64,000 nucleotides of DNA, taken from the NCBI GenBank assembly GCA_009760855.2, contig WPIO01000155.1, forward strand, positions 609,501-673,500, in the 5' to 3' direction. Source of the DNA: Cristatella mucedo (lineage: Eukaryota; Bryozoa; Phylactolaemata; Cristatellidae). The stretch's first letter is position 1; every line of letters starts with the position of its first letter. Under the pieces are notes generated by a model. The model saw only the letters and a program-made list of their open reading frames with translations, was not told where the DNA came from and made no database searches. Shown piece by piece: positions 1 to 59,407 of the stretch. The translations under genes were made by a program, and so were the position numbers.

Positions 1-47203
<47,203 letters not shown>

Positions 47204-47295
47204 GGCGCAGCTGTGTGTAGAGAGAGAGCCAAAGTCCGAGTCAAAGCACCGCTACTGCAGCAGCAGCAGCAAAGTCGCGTCGTCTGCCTAGCTTA

Positions 47296-47476
47296 ATAAT
47301 AATAATAATAATAATTCACTTGATAAAGCACCCTCAGAGAACTTAATCTCTCTCTAGGCGCTTTACATTTGCTGTAAAGTGAAATGCAATTGAATGGTAA
47401 GTAAAATCATGCTTGAAAAAACAAACGAAATGAATAATATGGTTAGGGGTGACATGCACAGGGTCAGCATGCAAAT
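47296..47476 (-). mobile_element. LINE-A 3' UTR, well preserved
   Basis: AAT repeat, CACTTGATAAAGCACCCTCA, then 3' UTR complement to GGGTCAGCATGCAAAT. It starts 93 nt after the GCN2 stop codon, so it may lie in the 3' UTR. Confidence 0.9.
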
Positions 47477-47659
47477 AGCTTGGGGAAGATTACCGAAGTT
47501 TCCGTAGTTGGTATTGCTTTCGAAATTTAATGCTTTCATGCAGAAAATTGTATCAGCCCGTAGTCCTTACTTTGTCATCTTCGTTCATCTACATTTGTAT
47601 TCTGCCTGGTGCCACTGTTAGCTACCGCAGAGCTAATGGCTGGTCACTCAGCTGGTTGT

Positions 47660-49900
47660 GTAATGTAATGTATCTCCGTCTGTAACTCCACAAAGTCCTA
47701 AAGACCATGTGGGTGTTACGCAGGACAGTTTTGTATAGCGCACTCACAGCCTAAGCTGCTTTTGGTATGCATTCGGTAGCTAAAAAACTTCATCTCACGC
47801 AACAAAGAGAAAGTGGGAAGCATAGCAGAGTCAGGAGAGCAGTTGAGGTAGTGATTATCATGGAAGTAGCAGCTCAGGACCGCTTCTGAAAAGGATGTGC
47901 CATTGTCGGCAGTATGAGAGTAGTTGTCGTTGTGTAAGAATTGTGGAAACGAGTTCCACAGTATAGGACCTGCAGAGCTAAAGCTTTGTTCACCATCGGT
48001 CCCTAAGCAGAGGAATGGAACAGCTAATGTATTGTCTACACAGAAGACCTGAGGGCACGAAGAGGCTGAAACTGGTGCAGCAGTTCAGCTATGTACGAAG
48101 GAGCCAAGCCGTGGCTGGTCTTGTGGGTCAGCATAAGAACTTTGCTCTGTATCCTTTGCTCAACCGGCAACCATCCTAGCTCTTTCAGCAAAGGTGACAC
48201 GTGCTCAAACCTCTGGGACTTGCATGTTAGCCTTGCAGCCATATTCATAGTCAGATGCAGTGGCCTAATAGCTTTCTTTGGTAGCCCAGCCAAAAGGGAA
48301 TTACAGTAATAAAGCCGAGACAGAACTAAAGAGCTAGTTAAATTGTTCACAAGCCACTATGGGAGACAGCTCCTGATCTTGGATAGGGATCGGATGTGAT
48401 GGCTAGCTGTAGAGGCAGTCTTTTGAATGAAGCTTTTAAAATTCTGGCAGCTGTCGAAAACGACACCTAAATTTTGAGCACGTGGTGAAGGTCGCACGAT
48501 AGCATCACCTATTAGAAGAGCAAAGCCGTTTAATCCAGCCGTACACTTAGGGTGTCCTATGAGCAGCAGTTTGATTTTATCGTCATTTAATTTCAGGAAA
48601 ATTTCCGACATCAAGGATCGAATATCGGCAAGGCAAGCATTCAGTTTCTCAATTGCTGCAGCAGATTCCGACGGTTTGAATGACAAATACAACTGAGCAT
48701 CGTCAGCATAAAAGTGATATCCTATTCTATGGGCCTTAATCACTTTTCCCAGAGGTTGTCTATAAATGGAGAACAGCAAGGGACCGAGTACAGACCCTTG
48801 AGGGACTCCACGTGTGACCCTTTTCGTGTCTGAGACCTGACCCCCACACGACACGGATTGAACACGATCAGACAAGTATGATTTAAACCGAGCCAGTGCT
48901 TCATCTGCCAGACCGATCTTTGTTCTCAATCATTCAAGCTGAACATCGTGATCAATGGTGTCGAAGGCAGCAGACAGATCTAGCAGAGCTAGGGCAGTGA
49001 CATTCCCGTCGTCGTTGCCACATAGAATGTCATTGTTAACACGGAGGAGAGCAGTTTCAGTAGAGTGCTGCCTCTTGAAACCTGATTGAAATGTTTCTTA
49101 CATTCCATTATTTTTAATATGTTCAACCTGCTGCTTAGCAACAATTTTTTCAAGAATCTTTGATAAGAACGGAAGAAGGGAAACTGGGCGATAGTTTGCT
49201 AGGACCTCTGTGTCTAATCCAGGCTTTTTATGAATAGGTCTAACGATTGCCGATTTGAAGGACTTGGGTACGACCCCTTTTCCCAGAGAAGCATTAAAAA
49301 TCTTGGCTATTGCAGGGCTAAGTTGGTCTGCTAGTGAAGACCACAGGGATGAAGGTGTGGGGTCTTCAGCAGACGAGCTCTTTTTGCTAGACCTTAATAA
49401 GGTAGCCACATCGCATGCACAAACATCGGAGAACCTTTTAAGGAAGGTCACAGGTTGAAGAACGGCGATTGCTTTGGTCGGAGGGGGCTTAAGGGAGGCA
49501 CGAATGTGCACAATTTTTTCAGTAAAGAAGGCTGAAAACGTTTCGGGTGAGCACTTAATATCTGGGGACTCCGACCTCAAAGCATTGGCCAGTAAGTGGT
49601 TCACTGTCTTAAGAATCTGTTTAGTGTCCGACTGGCAGGAATTCAGCTTTCTAATGAAAAAAGAAGCCCTGGTTTTTTTAAGCTTTCGGGTGTAAACTCG
49701 AAGGAAGTCTTTCAAATTGACTAGATCTGCACCAGGCCCCAATTTCTTGAAATGACGTTCAAGCCTGCGCTTAACCCGGCGCATCTTTAGGAGTTTTTTG
49801 TAAAATGAAAGGAATCTCCATGACTTTGAACACGGATAGAATGAACGGGAGCATGCTTGTCAAGAGCACTCCTGAGTGTCATGTTCGTCGCATCAGTGAG
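47660..49900 (-). mobile_element. LINE-B copy, longest, with RT domain
   Basis: Minus-strand order: 49784-49098 (NYRPVSLLPFLSKILEKIV), 48929-48357 (GVPQGSVLGPLLFSIYRQPL, YHFYADDAQLYL), 48350-48036 (C-terminal), 3' UTR and a TACATTACAT tail near 47662. The YADD catalytic site is intact, but stops separate the three frames and the endonuclease part is missing. L2/CR1-type non-LTR element, distinct from LINE-A in sequence and tail. Confidence 0.93.
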
Positions 49901-49924
49901 GGTATCGAGGCTGCCGGTCGAGTC

Positions 49925-50045
49925 TGAATGCAGATCAGGAGCCGTGGGCGGACCTTTATTGCTTCTGCAAGCGGTTGGGGTTGCCTTTAAAGGCTCTTAT
50001 TCCAATATAAAAAAGGGGCTGTTAAATCGGCTAGTATTTTTTTTA
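49925..50045 (+). mobile_element. SINE-2 3' part, decayed
   Basis: AGGAGCCGTGGGCGGACC, TGCTTCTGCAAGCGGTTGG, AAAGGCTCTTATTCC and TTAAATCGGCTAGTATTTTT. Confidence 0.7.
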
Positions 50046-51453
<1,408 letters not shown>

Positions 51454-51624
51454 ATGCATTTCGTCACTAAAATGTATGTAATTATTGGTCATTTGTCAAC
51501 TTGGTTGCATTCCTACCTACGAAAAAAAGCACAATCTGTCTCGCACAGCGGTCAGTCGAGAAAAGACGGCTCCAAGTTTTCCGTTCCGAAGAGGACGTCA
51601 AGGTTAGGTCGTTATGCTAAATAT

Positions 51625-52180
51625 CCTAATACTATCATTTTATACAGCACCCTCAGAGAACTCAAATCTCTTTCTAGGCCCTTTGCATTTGCTGCAAAGG
51701 AAGCGTTATCGAATGGTTAGTGGTAGCTTGCTCAATAAACAGCAAGAGTAGCGTGGTTAGGGGTGACATGCACAGGGTCAGCATGCAAGTATCGTCAGTG
51801 GCAGCACACACAGTGTCAGCACGCATAAGCACATAAAGGTTGAATCACAGAGATTCACTAAATGCTGTGATAAATAGATGTCTTGGTTTCTTTTTAAATG
51901 AGGTCAAGTCAGATGTCGTGACACAAGTCGGAAGCGAGGTCCGGGCTTTGGGAGCATACGAACTACAGGCACGGTCTCCAAAGGATTTGAGATTTGTTCG
52001 AGGTGTGGTCAATTGATTAGGTTCCGAAAAGCGAGTCCTACAATGCATAGCCTGGTGGGAAGTCGATCTGATAGGTAAGCAAGAGCCAAAGAATGAAAAG
52101 ACCTAAAAGTGAGTGAAAGAACCTTGAAGTCGATGCCTTGCTTGACAGACAGCGCAGGTCGGCAAGAAGTGTTATGATGT
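51625..52180 (-). mobile_element. LINE-A 3' fragment
   Basis: CAGCACCCTCAGAGAACTCA, TTTGCTGCAAAGGAAGCG, then ORF end 51845-52048 (RTNLKSFGDRACSSYAPKAR) and on to GTGCAGGTCGGC-like sequence near 52155. Confidence 0.88.
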
Positions 52181-52419
52181 GGATTTTTTCCATTTTCGTG
52201 GTGAGTCGAAGACAGCCTCTTCTGTTTTGGCCTGAGTGATGTGAAGGCTTAATGCAAGTCTGCCGATCTTTTTATTCGTTTAACTTCCCACCCTGGTCTG
52301 CCAAGGACCCTGGATGTGTAGAGGTACATGGAGCATAGCACATTTCGACGGGCTGCTTTGCGTTGCCGTGTGCTACCTAGGCTCTTCATGATCAAGTCAT
52401 GATGATAGAACCTACTTAT

Positions 52420-52530
52420 ACTAATTATAATAATACACTCGATAAAGCGCCCTCGGAGAACTCAAATCTCTTTCTAGGTGCTTTACATTTGCTGCAAAGG
52501 AAACACTATCGAATGGTGAGTGGAAATATT
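52420..52530 (-). mobile_element. LINE-A tail only, about 110 nt
   Basis: ATAATAATACACTCGATAAA, GCCCTCGGAGAACTCAAATC and CTGCAAAGGAAACACTATCG. Confidence 0.85.
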
Positions 52531-52623
52531 GGGCCGCACCGGGATATTTGCTAATAATCGACAAACCAACTCATTATTGGAAGCTTAGTGCTCAAAATCA
52601 GCTCAGCCAGCATACTGTTGCAT

Positions 52624-52925
52624 CTGGTGAGCCGTGATCGCACACGATTTCTGATCGCACACGATAAGGCATCTGGCACACGATAGGGCGATTTCTTAAC
52701 ACGACCTCGGTCCCGAGGTCGTGAGTTCAAATCCCTTTGCAGCAAATGTAAAGCGCCTAGAAAAAGATTGAGTTCTTTGAGGGTGCTTTATTAAGAGCAT
52801 TATTATTATTATATTAAATCCTGTGGTGGGCGATCACTTACTGCAGCTGCAAACTGTGCTGATAGCCGTAAAAGGCTCTTCTGTCACTATACAAAAGAGG
52901 CTGCTAAATCAGCTAGTACTTATTT
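52624..52925 (+). mobile_element. SINE-2 copy split by a LINE-A tail
   Basis: Head GGTGAGCCGTGATCGCACAC (with a local CGCACACGAT/GGCACACGAT triplication), palindrome ACGACCTCGG...CCGAGGTCGT, then a LINE-A tail at 52735-52815, then SINE-2 body and ATCAGCTAGTACTT end. The two halves are adjacent in other SINE-2 copies. Confidence 0.9.
52735..52815 (+). mobile_element. 81-nt LINE-A tail inserted in SINE-2
   Basis: CTTTGCAGCAAATGTAAAGC through the tail hairpin to TTATTATTATTATATT. Flanked by AAATCC at 52729-52734 and 52816-52821, a 6-nt target-site duplication. One of the shortest possible target-primed insertions. Confidence 0.92.
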
Positions 52926-52930
52926 AATCT

Positions 52931-53728
52931 AGGTGACCTGTTCCAAAGCGACCTTGCATTAGACTGCCGGATCAGTTCCACAGTAAAGTCGGTCTACTTT
53001 CGGCTACTTAACATGGCTAAATGTTGGGCTTGCTTAGACAGGGATATTACATCTAAATTGGTCTATGCATTTGTAACATTCAGTTCGACTTCTAAAACTT
53101 ACTGCTTGCTGGTCTGCCGGCCCGTCCAATCAGTTGGTGCAAAACTCTAGGCTTGTCTGTCGTGAGCGTCACGGTTGAAACATAACGGCCACTTCTTGCC
53201 GACCTGCTTTGACTTCCAATCCAGCAGTTCATCGGCTTCAAGGTTCTGTCACGTACTTTTAGGTCCCTTCATCCTCTGGCTCCTGCCTACCTACCAGAAT
53301 GACCCGGGGGCCCCCCGACGCCCCCCCCCCGATAAGGCTTGATATCGTACTAGCTGGTTTTCTGAATCAACTCGTAGGTATTCACCTCATTCGAATATCC
53401 TTGATGGACCTTTAGTGCCTAGGCCCCCTAAAGCCTGGAACTCACTACCGACTGACGTTCACGACATCCCCCGACTTGACGATTTAAAAAAACTAAAAAT
53501 TATTGTTCACATTATTTCGTTGTTCCTTGTGACTCGTCCTTTGTGTGCTTATGGGTTCGGACACTGTACATGCTGCCACCAACCATATTTGCATGCTGAC
53601 CCTGTGCACATCATCTCTAATCGTATTATACTTGTTGAAATTGTACATGCTACCACTAACCATACGATCATGCTTCCTTTTCAGAAAATGTAAAGTGCCT
53701 AGAAAGAGATTCATGTATTATTATTAAC
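52931..53728 (+). mobile_element. LINE-A 3' fragment with tail
   Basis: TGTTCCAAAGCGACCTTGC, CTGCTTGCTGGTCTGCCGGC, the ORF end at 53415-53500 (PKAWNSLPTDV), 3' UTR and an AGAGATT...ATTATTATTAAC end. A C-rich insertion near 53306-53330. Confidence 0.85.
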
Positions 53729-53854
53729 TAGCATCAAAAGTATTGAACAATAATTCAAATAATGCTTAGAAATTGGCAAGACATTTAAGTAAGCCATAGG
53801 TAAGTTGGTTGCTCTTTTATTTCCCCCTTTTCAAAGAGCCTTTTCACGGCTTTC

Positions 53855-54065
53855 CTTCATAATTGGCCTCTAAAATATATTTATTAAATTTAATAAGGCT
53901 AACTCATAGCTATGGCCCCCTGTGATAACTAAATCTCCCTGTAAGCCTTTTGCAGATGCCGGAAAGGAAGCATGCCATTTGGCTAGTTTTATTACATCCA
54001 AGGTGTCAGCATGCAAAGCACGGAAAGGAAATACTTCACAGGCCAAATTATAAAGAACACATCGT
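53855..54065 (-). mobile_element. LINE-A-type tail relic
   Basis: TAACTAAATCTCCCTGTAAG, GCAGATGCCGGAAAGGAAGC and GGTGTCAGCATGCAAAGC echo the 3' UTR complement with many changes. Confidence 0.55.
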
Positions 54066-54310
54066 TTTAGGATAATTTTAAACTTCGTCCATATTCAAAG
54101 TCCCGCATATCTGTTCTCTCAGCTTCTGCGTGTTGATGCAGCTGCTGCAGGGTACACGTCGTAGAGTCGCGGCTTAATGACATTTATGCTCTTAATCCAA
54201 ATACACAGGCATGTGCTGCACCTATAGCTGTTCAAAAAAAAGCTGAGTGTGACATGCAGCACGATATGGTTGCCTCCTAAAGCTGTTGGCTGCGTCCTAG
54301 CCGTCTGCTT

Positions 54311-55305
54311 TCAGCTGCTGCTTGCTGCTTCAGAGTACACGGTTACATTTCTCGTATTTTGGTTTGCCTCATCGTAGCTGAGCATCGCTAGCACCATCCT
54401 CTGTCCTCTTCCCAGCGACAGCCACGTAGGATACGCTTGTCTGTGGCTGTTGTAGGAGACGACTTGCTGCAGCAGCAGCCCACTCGCTGCACTGAGAGCC
54501 CTCACACAGTCAATATCTCTTCTAAAGAATTCCCGTCCTAGCACAGCCACGAGCAGCAGATTACCTGCAGCACAGACTCCCACCACTGCCTCCTCCCTGG
54601 CCAGGGCGTATCTCCATTGTCTGCCACCTCGGTGGCTGCAGCTGTCCACTACACACAGCTGTCTGCCGGCATCCACCATCACGCTGTCCCAGCTCGTAGT
54701 GACCAAAGCAGCTGCTGTGAGAGCCACACTTTGTATGTCGTACTCGTAGTTCCTGCTGTAGAGCACCTGCCCAGTGCTCAGCTGCAGCAGCTGCAGCTGA
54801 GCACTGGGCAGCTGCAGCAGCTGCAGCTCCTTTGGCTGCTGCGGCCGGAACATGGAACATGCATACCGAAACATAGACAACAGACCAAACGGCTGGCTAG
54901 CAGGTCTGCACTCAGTCACAGCAAGCAAGTCACCGAGCACAGACAAATTCCTGGGAGGTGACTGCAGCAGAGCGAGCCGTCTTTCCTCGAGCCACTGGCC
55001 CCCTGCAGCAGCAGCAGCAGAGCTGCGTCTGAGCAGAAGGACGAGCCGTGAGTGGAGCACGCCTACAGCAGCACTGTCTCCGTCTTCCAGTGACCGCACT
55101 GCAACAACCTCATCATAACGCCCGTCGCTCTGTGCCGCTGGCCTCCAGCTGCTCAGCTCACTGCTGCTCTGGCTGTATTCCTTCAGGCCTTGCTGCCCGG
55201 CAGCCAGCAGAAGATGCCCCTCTGACGTCATAGACACGTCATGGCAATGGACAGGCGACTGGAAGCTGCTGGAGGCAGGGCCAAAGTGCAGTGCTGGATG
55301 CTCTG
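54311..55305 (-). CDS. TRIM-like exon 2: propeller-like C-terminal region
   Basis: 330 codons after the split Ala: HFGPASSSFQSPVHCHDVSM, GHLLLAAGQQGLKEYS, then repeats of short hydrophobic strands (LLAVTECRP, ALVTTSWDSVMVDAGRQLCV, LLLVAVLGREFF, MVLAMLSYDE). Pattern resembles a six-bladed NHL-like or WD-like propeller but lacks clear signature residues. Rich in CAG/CTG, giving poly-Ala and Leu-Gln runs. Contains the hairpin at 54767-54811. Confidence 0.78.
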
Positions 55306-58300
55306 CTACAACGAATGAAGGATTAGTGAAAAACGGCAGGAACAGAGAGCAATTTCAGAAATGAGAGTCCTATACAGCTAGAATTCATGAGTATTTCCTA
55401 TTTTGATGTTCGCTATGTTATCAGTCGCAAGTAAGAGAGAATGACAGATGTGATACTCTGTAAGTCAGAGCACAAATAATAATAATAATAATGCACTTGA
55501 TAAAGCGCATCCCTCAGAGAACTCAATCTCTTTCTAGGCGCTTTACATTTGCTGCAAAGGGAAATGCAATTGAATGGTAAGTAAAATCATGCTTGAAAAA
55601 CAAACAAAATGAATAATATGGTTAGGGGTGACATGCACAGGGTCAGCATGCAAATGTGGTTAGTGGCAGCATGCACAGTGTCAGCACGCATAAGCACGTG
55701 AAGGACGAATCACAGGGACCCACTAAATGCTGTCCTAAATAGGTGTGTTTTTAAGTTCCTTTGAAATGTGGTCAGGTCAGGGGATGTTTTGACGCAAGTC
55801 GGAAGTGATTTCCAGGCTTTGGGAGCATACGAACTAAATGCACGGTCTCCAAAGGATTTAAGGTTTGTATGAGGTATTTGTAGACTGCGGGTGGTACGAT
55901 GCTTGGCCTGGTGGGGGGGGGGAGTTGTTCATCTCATCGCAATTGTCGATCGAAACGAAACATGGCTGACACAGTGCTGTGAAGTAATTGTCGGAGTTCT
56001 AGCAAGAATGAATGCATTTTTCCTTTGTAGTATAGTCACTGCGTAATCCACGGAAGGAAGACTAGCTGACCTTATAGGCGGCAGTACAAATTATGGACCG
56101 TGTTGCAGCTACTGATCGAAACGAGAGCCACGGCAGAGGTAGAGCAGCAGCATCTCGTTGCCAGTAGAATCACAGTTGCCGAGTTTGACGCGAGGCTCGA
56201 GCTCGAGCTCTCACCCTAACGAGCGCCATGCCGACGGCCACCCCCAGCGAAGAGAGCAAAGGTTCGTGGCATATTTCTAAGGCATATTTAAAGGGCCAAT
56301 TAAAGAATGGTATAAAATTGTCACTGTGCTCCACATTCTTCTATTTTTAATGACATTTACGTTCCTCAAGATTGGAGCGTCGTCAATTCTTCGACCCAGC
56401 TAGCTGAAAAAAGCGAATGCGGTCTTGAAATTGCCTCCTTTCTCGTCTCGGACTTTGCTAGTCCGGCACCTTGCTGTTCCGCAGACCACGGAGGATTTGG
56501 AATCTCGGAGAGGCAGTATTGCTGCAAATGCGCTGTGGTGACGTCTGTCCCAAATTTTTTAGCCACAAACGCGGCGCTTTAGAGCTAACAGTGCTGGCAG
56601 ACGAATGACAATTGCTGGGCTGGCGCATAAAAGCACGGTTACCGAGTCGAAATGATGCCAACGGCTACAGAACACAGAGGCAATAAAGGTTCTAAGGCAT
56701 ATTTCGGCAGCCACCAGCAATGACCCAGTTCTAAAAATTTTGAAGGGCGTTTGCAAATCTTGGCGACACTTTCATTTTACCCAGTAGGTAAATAACTCGG
56801 CTGCCCTCCGATGGTGGGCAGGCTGATGAGGTCCGGCCAGTCGGCCCGCAGTAAATCATCATCGGACTTCCTGCTCAGCTGCTTCGATCGAGCATTTTGA
56901 GCCTCCCAATGACGTCTGCTACGTCAGTCAGTTCACAACAAGTGCAGCACCGAGGCACGCCCTCGCACGAGAAACGCTGTGGCGACGATGAAGAATATGT
57001 CGCCCCCCCCCACTCCCTCCCATCTTAGCCCAGGAGGTGAGGTGCTCGGGCTCTTCACTGCCAGGGTCACGCGTGGGTTCGAGCCCTTCGGCGGGCGATT
57101 CTGTATCGCCCACTGCAAACGGTGGTGATAGCCTCTAAAGACTCTTCTGCCACTATATAAATGAGCCAGCTAAGTTCTATTACTTTAAGAGTGCCTGTAC
57201 CTTAACATAACAGGTCCATATCCATTGCATAGAGATGTGTATATCACAGCAATGGAGAGTTACGGTTCGTTCAACAGCGGCCACGGCCTGCAGCAACTCC
57301 CTCAAGGCTCAGTGGCCTACAGCTATAATCAGCTCAAAAAGCTAAGGTACCCATTCCAGGGGCACTATTCCCAGCCTATTACATGGCTTTGGCTGTTATG
57401 CTGCCTTGACCGTAGATTGTTGCATGATCGATTCTAGCCATTATAATTCAGCAACTGCGAATAATGAACATTCATCATAATCGGGCTGATTTAGCTAGCA
57501 GCTGTTTCAACTCATTCAGCAATGACAAGGTACAATACTTGATTTGAGAATTTTTGTCTGAAGACAAAAGTATAGTTAGTATACAAGCACCGAAAAATTA
57601 AAAATGTTGCCTTGAACCATACCGGAACCGAGAGAGCTGTTGCAGTGTAGGCAAATAAAATGGTCGTTGCCAAAAAGGCAACCTGTTGACCTGTATTTAT
57701 CTAGCCCTAGTTTGAGCTAAAAGTAAGTTGATTGACTCAAACTTAGTAACACCCCGTGACCGAAGGACATCCACTGCCCTCCTAGAAAGAGATTGAGTTC
57801 TCTGAGGGTGCTTTATCACGTGCATTATTATTGTTATTTTATTGGCACAGCACAAAATAAATTTCATTAAGGCAAAGTGGCAGGGCACTCGATCCTGTCC
57901 GAATTAGGCTTTCTGATGCAACAAGACGAAAGTAAGCCGAGGTGGTCGGAGTTTGAAAGTGGTAAATCCGGCAAAGAGTAACTAAGGAACAGCACCATTA
58001 TGTCAACTCTGACAGCCAATGCCGTCAAGCTACGCTGACAGCATTACTAAGACCCGCACAGCTTGAAAACGAGTGGTTTAGCATCAGAAAGTGATTGGTT
58101 GGAAAGTTGTGTCCGAAAATGGGAACTCACCTGCTATGTCACCATTTCTAGCAGCATCCTTACAGGCGATAACTTCAGCAAGGATTCGGCCAAGGCAGTC
58201 TACAAGGAACAAGGTCAGGCGGGCTGCAACTGCATAGCCTAGCAATGCTTGCTTGGTCAGATAATTGAGCCAGGCCATTCATCAGTTGCCACACTTCTAC

Positions 58301-59407
58301 TGCATGTGATCAGCTACCTGTGGTCAGCTTCGGAGTTCCCATCCAGGAGGCAACCTCTTCGCTTAAGTACTGGGGCAGAGATCCACTCAGTTCAACAAGC
58401 TTTTCAGCGCCCGGTATCTCTCGAAATCCATCCAGCTGCTTGGCTAGCACTTCAAGGCGTGACAGCAAGGTCGCCCGCTGATCCAACAAACAAGGATCTC
58501 CGCCCGACTGCCTGAGGCTGCTCACATAATTAGATGCATGCTGCACCGACTGGTGCAGCTGCTCGGCCAGGTTCTGTAGGGCAACGGCTCTGTCCTCGAG
58601 CTGGTCATAGCAGTCCTTGAGCTTGCTCTCCGAATCTTCAAAGGCTTTGCTCAAAGCATCCATCACATGCTTCTTCTTGGTCCTCAGCACGTCCAGATGG
58701 ACGGCACGAGCCGACCGGATGTCCCCGATCAGATTCTTGGACTGCAGCAGCTGCTCAGACTTGCCGAGCACACGCTCGAGCAGCAGCTGAATGCTTTCTC
58801 TCGAGTCCTTCAAGAACGTCTTGGCTTTCGGTCCTGTCAGATGCTGAGGTGTTGCGTGTCTGGAGACCTTGCATTGCTTGGCGCAGTCGGAGCACTTGGC
58901 TTGCTTGCAGTCGAAGCAGAGCAGATCGAGTGGTTTCGAGTGCTTCGGGCACTGCTGCTTAGCCGTAGCTTTCAGCACTTTGTTACAGGTTGCGACCTGT
59001 TCCAGTGCAATGGTCACGTGACTCCTGTTGTACCGGTGATGGCCAGGCAAACAAGCTGAGCACAAGGAACTCTGGCATTGAGTACACCAGACGGCTGCTA
59101 CCACGTCTGGGCTGCCATCCTCTCTGCAGAAGCTGCACTTGTCACCTCCGAGGGTGGAACGTCCCACCAACTTTGCAATGAAACTGTTGTGATGTTTTGT
59201 TGGAATAACGTCTGTGATTACGTCACAAGCAGGACAGCGTACTCTCTTTAAGCCCTCTGCTGTGGTAGCAAGGTCTGCACAAGGACTGCAGCAGCTGTGC
59301 AGACAGCGCAGTAGCAGCGGCTGCACTGCAATTTTTCCGCAGGCAATGCAACATAACAGGCCTTCATCTATTGATTCAAGTCGGTGAATCGAAAGCTCTT
59401 GTGCCAT
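54311..59407 (-). CDS. RING/B-box/coiled-coil (TRIM-like) protein with C-terminal propeller-like region, two exons
   Basis: Join of complement(58318..59407) and complement(54311..55305), about 694 residues. Exon 1 ends ACC ACA G before GTAGCT; exon 2 starts CA after TTGTAG; the split codon gives Ala, so the phases agree. Domains: RING about 20-61 (CIAC...CLHSCCSPC...CPAC), B-box 1 about 91-133, B-box 2 about 153-190, coiled coil about 195-330, then DVSMTSEGHLLLAAGQQGLKEYS and more strand-like repeats to the end. By family, a likely E3 ubiquitin ligase. The propeller type (NHL- or WD-like) is uncertain. Convergent with GCN2. More exons inside the 3-kb intron are possible but not required. Confidence 0.82.
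54767..54811. repeat. Perfect 21-bp inverted repeat in coding exon
   Basis: Two 21-nt arms (54767-54787 and 54791-54811) are exact reverse complements around a 3-nt CAG loop. On the coding strand they encode part of a duplicated LQLLQL-type peptide. Confidence 0.97.
55476..55916 (-). mobile_element. LINE-A 3' fragment, well preserved
   Basis: AATAATAATGCACTTGATAA, full 3' UTR complement and the ORF C-terminus to TGGCCTGGTGGGGGG. It lies in the TRIM-like intron and is sense-oriented to that gene. Confidence 0.92.
55917..57035. other. Intron of TRIM-like gene, mostly unassigned
   Basis: Contains ATG at 56228 on the plus strand (MPTATPSEESK before a possible donor GTTCGT), but no supporting family likeness. 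No recognised repeat. Confidence 0.35.
57036..57176 (+). mobile_element. SINE-2 copy, divergent
   Basis: GGTCACGCGTGGGTTCGAGC, GGCGGGCGATTCTGTATCGC and ACTATATAAATGAGCCAGCT. The 5' head is poorly preserved. Confidence 0.65.
57237..57346 (+). other. Possible coding exon, unidentified
   Basis: A frame in ordinary codons: MESYGSFNSGHGLQQLPQGS then VAYSYNQLKKLR, ending AAG before GTACCC-like donor sequence (57352). Looks more protein-like than the surrounding intron, but I recognise no family, and it lies antisense inside the TRIM-like intron. Confidence 0.2.
57780..57842 (+). mobile_element. LINE-A tail only, about 60 nt
   Basis: TCCTAGAAAGAGATTGAGTT, CTGAGGGTGCTTTATCACG and an ATTATTATTG repeat. 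Confidence 0.8.
58318..59407 (-). CDS. TRIM-like exon 1: RING, two B-boxes, coiled coil
   Basis: ATG at 59407 is the first in frame and lies 19 residues before the first RING cysteine. RING spacing fits C3HC4 (C-x2-C, C-x-H, x2-C-x2-C, C-x2-C). B-box 1: CSFC...CTQC...CSAC with downstream His. B-box 2: CPKH...CFDC...CSDC then two His. The region after it is Lys/Glu/Leu-rich and helical (ALSKAFEDSESKLKDCYDQL). Without splicing it would stop five codons later at 58310. Confidence 0.9.

Noticed and set aside
54561-55233. Ala-rich frames opposite or shifted to the TRIM-like exon 2
   Set aside because: Shadows of the CAG-rich coding sequence. The frame with correct phase to exon 1 is the one annotated.
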